From: Lentzea xinjiangensis
GTDB lineage: Bacteria; Actinomycetota; Actinomycetes; Mycobacteriales; Pseudonocardiaceae
Reading direction: 5' to 3'
NCBI RefSeq assembly: GCF_900110955.1
Contig: NZ_FOFR01000001.1
Coordinates: 728,410-792,409, forward strand
DNA length: 64,000 nucleotides
This document shows, piece by piece, positions 59,820-64,000 of this stretch. Both the position numbers and the translations under genes were made by a program. Numbering within the stretch: position 1 is the stretch's first letter; every line of letters begins with the position of its first letter. The notes beneath the pieces are model-generated. The model was not told where the DNA came from, did no database searches, and worked only from the letters and a program-made list of their open reading frames with translations.

Positions 59820-60197
59820 GTGAACTTCGGACCGGTCCACCTCCTGATCACCCTGTTCGTCCTGGCCCTGGTCGTGGTCGCGGTGATCGTCGTGATCACC
59901 GTGAAGAACCGGGGCAAGCGGTCCCGGCAGCCGCAGTTCCCGCCTGGCCAGGGCCACCCGCCCCAGCAGCAGTGGCACCAGGGACAGCAGCCCTGGCAGC
60001 AGGGGCCGCCCTCCGGTCAGCAGCACTGGCAGCAGGGGCCGCCTCCCGGTCAGCAGTACCCGCAGCAGGGGCCGCCCTCCGGTCAGCAGGACTGGCAGCA
60101 GGGACCGCCTCCCGGCCAGCAGCAGGCACCCCCTCCCGATCAGCAGTGGCCCCGGCAACCGCCTGGTCAGCAACCACCTCCGCCCGCTCAGCGGTGA
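59820..60197 (+). CDS. Single-pass membrane protein with Gln/Pro-rich tandem repeats
   Basis: A 125-residue protein from GTG. Residues 6-28 are a transmembrane helix (HLLITLFVLALVVVAVIVVI), followed by KNRGKRSR. The rest is low complexity, with four 11-residue units of the form WQQGPPxGQQx. The tail is probably cytosolic by the positive-inside rule. It sits between glmM and the second set of candidate type VII substrates and may belong with either. No family recognised. Confidence 0.6.
   Translation: MNFGPVHLLITLFVLALVVVAVIVVITVKNRGKRSRQPQFPPGQGHPPQQQWHQGQQPWQQGPPSGQQHWQQGPPPGQQYPQQGPPSGQQDWQQGPPPGQQQAPPPDQQWPRQPPGQQPPPPAQR
59994..60125 (+). repeat. Four 33-bp tandem repeats within the Gln/Pro-rich gene
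   Basis: Units begin at 59994, 60027, 60060 and 60093, each close to TGGCAGCAGGGGCCGCC plus 16 more bases. Units 1 and 3 encode PPS, and 2 and 4 PPP, so the higher-order period is 66 bp. Confidence 0.9.
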
Positions 60198-60344
60198 TCT
60201 CCGGCGGCCCGGGCCGGGTCGCTGTTCACTAAGGCAACCGACCTCGCGAAGCCCGGGCCGGTGCGTGACCCGAGCTGGCACTGTATGGCGGAACCCCGCT
60301 GAGCCGAACTGCGTCAGATCGGGGACTAGGGGAGGCAGGAGCAC

Positions 60345-60650
60345 ATGTCTGGCTATCAGGCGAACGCCGGCGAAATGATGTCGTCCGCGACGACCATCCA
60401 GGGCATCGCGACCGAGATCGAGAACTACAAGGCGAAGATCACCGCGAGTGCCGTGAGCGAGAAGGACTTCGGTCGCGCGCACACCGCCGGCGGCGCCAAG
60501 TACAAGGCCGGCCTGCCGAAGATGGCCGAGGCGATCGGTGCCTACTCCGCCGCGATGAAGGGCCTCTCGGACAAGCTGCGCGAATCCGCGAACGGCTACG
60601 AGTGGACCGACGAGGCCAACGCCGCCAACCTCAGCAAGCAGGGGAGGTAG
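60345..60650 (+). CDS. Small type VII-associated helical protein (EspC/WXG100-like), second copy type
   Basis: A 101-residue helical protein, ATG with AGGAG upstream. The two-helix pattern (NAGEMMSSATTIQGIATEIENY, a turn with KDFGRAH, then KMAEAIGAYSAAMKGLSDKL) and the ending NGYEWTDEANAANL fit the EspC/WXG100 superfamily. It has no W-x-G turn. Six bases separate it from the large candidate substrate, mirroring the pair at 38826-40244. Likely partner or chaperone for that protein. Confidence 0.68.
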   Translation: MSGYQANAGEMMSSATTIQGIATEIENYKAKITASAVSEKDFGRAHTAGGAKYKAGLPKMAEAIGAYSAAMKGLSDKLRESANGYEWTDEANAANLSKQGR

Positions 60651-60656
60651 TCGCAG

Positions 60657-63344
60657 ATGCCCACCTGGGAAGAAGTCAAGAAGCTCTGCGACAACCCCGA
60701 AGTCCCGCCGGAGCAGAAGAAAGCCCTTCTCGAGGCGTATTACACGACCGAGATGGACAAGGACGTCACCGGCACGCACAACGATGAGCTCGAGAAGTAC
60801 CTCGACGACTACGACATCTCCTACGGTGACGGTTTCGGCCAGTCGCTGTCGAACTCCCTGCCGTGGTCGGACAGTTCGGAAGAACGGCTGAACAACGCCT
60901 ACGACATCGCGAAGAAGTCGGGCGAAGCCGGTCAGAAGAAGATCGACGACCACAACAACGCCAAGAAGGCCGGCCAGAACACGCTGGACCAGTCGGAACA
61001 GCGCGCGGCCGACGGCGGCGCGGGTGTCGGCAACTCGAACTTCCTGCTCGACGCCGGAGCGCCGGGCCTCAAGTACTTCGAGAACTTCCTCCCGGTCTAC
61101 GCGGAGGCGAAGTCCGTCATCGGCGTCGGCGCGGACGTCAACACCGACTTCAACAACGTCAAGACGCTCTACGACGAGCAGCGCGACATCGACTTCCACA
61201 GGATCGACGAAGACATCGTGGAGATGCGGCAGGTCTCCACCAACCTGCGCACCCAGCAGGCCGACTCCGAGAAGTCGATGTCGAAGCTGTGGTCGACCTG
61301 GGACGGTCAGGCGGCGGACAACTCCCGCGCCTTCGTCGCCGACTTCTCGAAGAAGGCGGCCGCCGTCGCCGACGGCGTGAACCACATCGCCGACGCGACG
61401 CGCCTGGCGTGCCATACCGTCTCGCAGCTCGTGAACGACAAGGCGAACACCGTCCTCAACGGGGTGGGCAGCCCGTTCGACATCGCGGGCAAGACGCCCC
61501 CGCAGATCCGCGAGATCATCCAGGCCGCGGACACCGAGGACGAGGGCGTCCTCAAGCGCGCCGCCGGGCACGTCGGCATCCAGATCGACGACGGGGCGTG
61601 CGACGACGACGTCTGGAAGGGCGAGGTCCGCAAGGGCTGCCGGGAGTGGCTGCAGACCACCTTCCACAAGGACGTCAGCACGAAGTACAAGAGCTTCGAA
61701 GAACTCTGCAAGAACACCAAGAAGGCGGTCGACGACGCGTGGAACGCGCTCGGCGCCGAGATCGACAAGATCAACACCAAGCCGTTCGAGCCCGCCAAGG
61801 AGCAGCCGGCCCAGAAGCCCGCCGAGAAGCCGGGTGACAACACCGGCGGTGGCGGCAAGGACCAGCCCGGCAGTGGCGGCGGTTCGACCGGCAGCGGTGG
61901 CGGCTCGCCCGGCGGCGGCGCGGGCGGCGGTGCGCCGCAAATCCCGAAGCCGGAGAACCCGCTCGACGCCAACGGTGACGGCAAGCCGGACGTGCCGGGC
62001 GACACCGACGGCGACGGCAAGCCCGACGACCTCGACGGCGACGGCAAGCCGGACAACCAGCCCAAGCCCGAGGAGAACCTCGAGTCCGTCACGGTCCAGG
62101 CCGGCGACAACACGATCAAGGTCACGGAGCCCGACTCGAACGGGCACGTGAAGATGACGATCGACACGCCGAAGGGCGAGCCGAAGACCTACGACCTCGA
62201 CTTCAGCAAGAACCCCGAGGCAGCCAAGGCGCTGATGGGCCAGAACGGCGCCCAGGCCATCACGGCCATGGCCGGCCAGCTCACCGCCTCGGCAACGCCC
62301 CACGCCTCGCCGGCGTCCGCACCTGTCGCCGGCGGCACGCCCGCGCCCGGTGTCGGCGCGGCACCCACCGCCGGGCCGCCCGGCTCGGAGTCCAACCCCA
62401 TCCCGGTCGAGGTCGGCGCCGACGGCAAGATCCACATCGAGCAGGACGGCGTGAGCTTCACCGCCGAGGTCGACGCCGCCACCGGCGAGATCAACCTGAC
62501 CGCGGACGACGGCGACGGCACGCCGGACCGGATCGGCGTGAGCTTCGGCGAGGACGAGAACCCCGCGGCCGGTGGTGGTGGCGCGGGTGGCGGCATGACC
62601 GGCGACCTGCGGCTCGACGAGCCGCTGACCCTGCCGGAGCGGGACTTTCCGCAGGCGGTGCCCGCGCAGGGCGAGTTCCAGACGATGCCCGCGCAAGGCG
62701 AGTTCCAGGCCGTGCCGGCCCAGGCCGACTTCCAGACGATGCCCGCCCAGGCCGACCAGGTCTGGAGCCCGCCGGGCCAGGACGGCGCGCCGAACATCGC
62801 CGAGCGCTTCCAGGACTCGGCGGCTCGCAGCTTCATCGAGGACAACGGCATCATGCCGAGCCTCGGCGAGCCGAGGCCCTCGGCTGACGGCCCGCTCCTC
62901 GCGCAGACCGCGGTCGCGTCGGACAGCACGATGACCTCCGGTGTCTCCTTCACCGGCGGAGGGTCGTCCAGCGAGTCCGTGCTCGGCGGCTCGGCGCCGG
63001 CCGACAGCGCGTGGAGCACGCCGTCGCAGGGCGACAACGGCACCTCCTTCAACACGAACGCCTCCGAGGCGGGCCAGGCGGGTTCGGCGAACCTGCCGTC
63101 CCTGCAGGACGCCCACGGCCAGCCCGCGTCCGGTGCCGCGTCCGGCGGCATGATGGGCGGCGGGATGATGGGCGGCGGCATGATGGGTGGCGGCGCCGGT
63201 GGTCAGCAGGGCGGCGACAGCGAGCGGGGCGCGAGCCAGTGGCGCACCACCGGTTCGTTGTTCGACGAGGACAACAGCAATCCGCTGAGCGCAGCCCAGG
63301 GCGTGCTCAGCGGTGACGACGGCAACCGGGGTGGTGGCTGGTGA
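60657..63344 (+). CDS. Large candidate type VII secretion substrate with WDG turn and calcium-loop repeats
   Basis: An 895-residue protein, ATG behind GGGGAGG. Residues 1-370 are helical and charged; a W215-D-G217 turn followed by QAADNSRAFVADF resembles a WXG100 domain. Residues 395-430 are Gly/Ser linker. Residues 436-467 contain several D-x-D-G-D-G-K-P-D loops like calcium-binding thrombospondin type 3 repeats. A strand-rich stretch follows, then repeats of PAQGEFQ and PAQADFQ near 675-700. The end has MMGGG repeats, GGQQGGD, WRTTGSLFDE. No Sec signal is present, so export would be by type VII. Role unknown. Confidence 0.7.
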   Translation: MPTWEEVKKLCDNPEVPPEQKKALLEAYYTTEMDKDVTGTHNDELEKYLDDYDISYGDGFGQSLSNSLPWSDSSEERLNNAYDIAKKSGEAGQKKIDDHNNAKKAGQNTLDQSEQRAADGGAGVGNSNFLLDAGAPGLKYFENFLPVYAEAKSVIGVGADVNTDFNNVKTLYDEQRDIDFHRIDEDIVEMRQVSTNLRTQQADSEKSMSKLWSTWDGQAADNSRAFVADFSKKAAAVADGVNHIADATRLACHTVSQLVNDKANTVLNGVGSPFDIAGKTPPQIREIIQAADTEDEGVLKRAAGHVGIQIDDGACDDDVWKGEVRKGCREWLQTTFHKDVSTKYKSFEELCKNTKKAVDDAWNALGAEIDKINTKPFEPAKEQPAQKPAEKPGDNTGGGGKDQPGSGGGSTGSGGGSPGGGAGGGAPQIPKPENPLDANGDGKPDVPGDTDGDGKPDDLDGDGKPDNQPKPEENLESVTVQAGDNTIKVTEPDSNGHVKMTIDTPKGEPKTYDLDFSKNPEAAKALMGQNGAQAITAMAGQLTASATPHASPASAPVAGGTPAPGVGAAPTAGPPGSESNPIPVEVGADGKIHIEQDGVSFTAEVDAATGEINLTADDGDGTPDRIGVSFGEDENPAAGGGGAGGGMTGDLRLDEPLTLPERDFPQAVPAQGEFQTMPAQGEFQAVPAQADFQTMPAQADQVWSPPGQDGAPNIAERFQDSAARSFIEDNGIMPSLGEPRPSADGPLLAQTAVASDSTMTSGVSFTGGGSSSESVLGGSAPADSAWSTPSQGDNGTSFNTNASEAGQAGSANLPSLQDAHGQPASGAASGGMMGGGMMGGGMMGGGAGGQQGGDSERGASQWRTTGSLFDEDNSNPLSAAQGVLSGDDGNRGGGW

Positions 63345-63847
63345 GCGATCTCGACCTCACCGCGTTCAAGGCGAAGCTGTCCGGCATCAGGTCGGAGCAC
63401 TCCTCGCGCATGGCCGACGCCAGGCAGAAGTTCGACGAGTCGACGAAGGCGACGCAGGAGAGCCACGACAAGTTCGCCGACCGCAAGCAGCGGCTCACCG
63501 AGCGGCTCCGCGAGATGGCCCGCACCCAGCGAGGCGAGGGCCAGCAGAAGGACCGCGGCAAGGAGCTCTCGTTCGGGCTGGAGGACGAGACCGCCAGTCC
63601 GCACGACGACCTCGCCGAGGAGATCGCGCAGATCGAGAAGGAACGGCAGGAGCGCGAGATGCGCGCCCAGTCGGAGGCCTTCATGCGCGGCCGGCAGGAG
63701 CCGGTGCAGCCGCAGGTGCGCCAGCCCCCGGCCGTCGCGCAGCCGGTGGCGCCCCCGCCGCCGGTCCGCCAGCCTCCCGCGCCTCGTCGCCCGCGGCCGC
63801 CGGTCGACGATGACGACGACCTGAGCAACCAGAGCTGGCTTTCCTGA
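63341..63847 (+). CDS. Coiled-coil protein with acidic C-terminal tail, substrate-associated
   Basis: A 168-residue protein from GTG overlapping the stop of the large substrate gene (GTGA), so the two are coupled. Residues 1-75 and 85-125 are highly charged helices (KLSGIRSEHSSRMADARQKF, EEIAQIEKERQEREMRAQ) likely to form coiled coil. Then comes a Pro/Gln linker, and the end DDDDDLSNQSWLS. This end matches the tail of the protein at 55641. Possibly a cytosolic adaptor for the upstream substrate. Confidence 0.68.
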   Translation: MSDLDLTAFKAKLSGIRSEHSSRMADARQKFDESTKATQESHDKFADRKQRLTERLREMARTQRGEGQQKDRGKELSFGLEDETASPHDDLAEEIAQIEKERQEREMRAQSEAFMRGRQEPVQPQVRQPPAVAQPVAPPPPVRQPPAPRRPRPPVDDDDDLSNQSWLS

Positions 63848-63903
63848 CGCTGAACGACGAACGCCCCGGGTCCACGCGGACCCGGGGCGTTCGTCGTTCA
63901 GCG
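63848..63903. terminator. Long bidirectional terminator
   Basis: A perfect 26-bp inverted repeat (63848-63873 with 63878-63903) and a four-base ACGC loop lie between convergent genes. The right arm includes the stop codon of the minus-strand gene. Confidence 0.85.
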
Positions 63904-64000
63904 GGGCGGACCGTAACCGGGCGGCGGCGGTCCCTGAGCAGGCCCGTGGCCGGGTGGCGGCTGCTGCGGCGGGAACTGCTGCGGGAACTGGGGCTGCTGC
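63898..64000 (-). CDS. C-terminal end of a Pro/Gln-rich protein, partial
   Basis: On the minus strand an open frame enters from beyond the window and ends at TGA. The visible 33 codons are nearly all Pro, Gln, Gly and Phe (QQPQFPQQFPPQQPPPGHG, ending GYGPPR). Such tails are common on small membrane proteins near ESX and glmM loci. The main domain lies outside the window, so nothing more can be said. Confidence 0.6.
   Translation of the reverse strand, partial: QQPQFPQQFPPQQPPPGHGPAQGPPPPGYGPPR

Noticed and set aside
59994-60125. CRISPR-like array
   Set aside because: The 33-bp units are directly adjacent without unique spacers and keep a reading frame, so they are coding tandem repeats.

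Overview
The window is a contiguous piece of a high-GC actinobacterial chromosome. The dense, long shadow reading frames, frequent GTG/TTG starts, the type VII (ESX) secretion genes, the large AfsR/SARP regulators and the ribosomal gene order all point to Pseudonocardiales (something close to Lentzea, Lechevalieria, Saccharothrix or Actinosynnema). The genus is an inference, because no rRNA or other marker in the window settles it. No rRNA, tRNA, CRISPR array, insertion sequence or prophage was seen.

Layout. (1) 1-4.8 kb: the end of rpoB and complete rpoC, closed by a strong terminator. (2) 4.9-9.2 kb: a small accessory island on the minus strand. It holds a DUF4287 protein, a two-gene toxin-antitoxin-like module with a palindromic operator laid over its promoter, and a five-gene operon (three related cysteine-rich exported proteins, an aminoglycoside-phosphotransferase-fold protein and a TFIIB-type zinc-ribbon protein). 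(3) 9.2-13.9 kb: the str operon rpsL-rpsG-fusA-tuf. (4) 14.1-24.0 kb: the S10 and spc ribosomal clusters, rpsJ to rplO. (5) 24.5-27.2 kb: secY-adk-map, then a lipoprotein gene. (6) 28.0-32.9 kb: infA-rpmJ-rpsM-rpsK-rpsD-rpoA-rplQ-truA. (7) 33.2-34.7 kb: a secreted subtilisin-type protease. (8) 34.9-56.9 kb: a type VII secretion locus with eccE, eccB, mycP, eccD, eccC, an Hsp70-like secretion-associated protein, a WXG100 pair and two further candidate substrates. Two convergent AfsR/SARP regulators and the remnant of a third are inserted in it. (9) 57.1-59.6 kb: rplM-rpsI-glmM. (10) 59.7-64 kb: two small membrane proteins and a second set of candidate type VII substrates.

How it fits together. 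The order rpoA-rplQ-truA ... eccB / mycP-eccD / eccC / Hsp70-like / esx pair / rplM-rpsI-glmM is the same as around the ESX-4 locus of Mycobacterium tuberculosis (Rv3441c-Rv3457c). I therefore read the secretion genes as the ESX-4-type ancestral system, here with an eccE and with extra cargo genes on both sides. The ribosomal operon promoters (rpsL, rpsJ, infA, rplM) share one element, CCCG(A/T)TTTG, about 30 bp before the -10. This suggests a common growth-rate or sigma-factor input.

The most notable non-standard signals are: three 11-bp-phased heptamers (TCACACN) overlapping the promoter of the first SARP gene; a degraded SARP fragment just upstream; an intergenic repeat of about 115 bp present twice, each time between convergent genes; a tail shared by two candidate secreted proteins; and the operator-promoter overlap of the small two-gene module.
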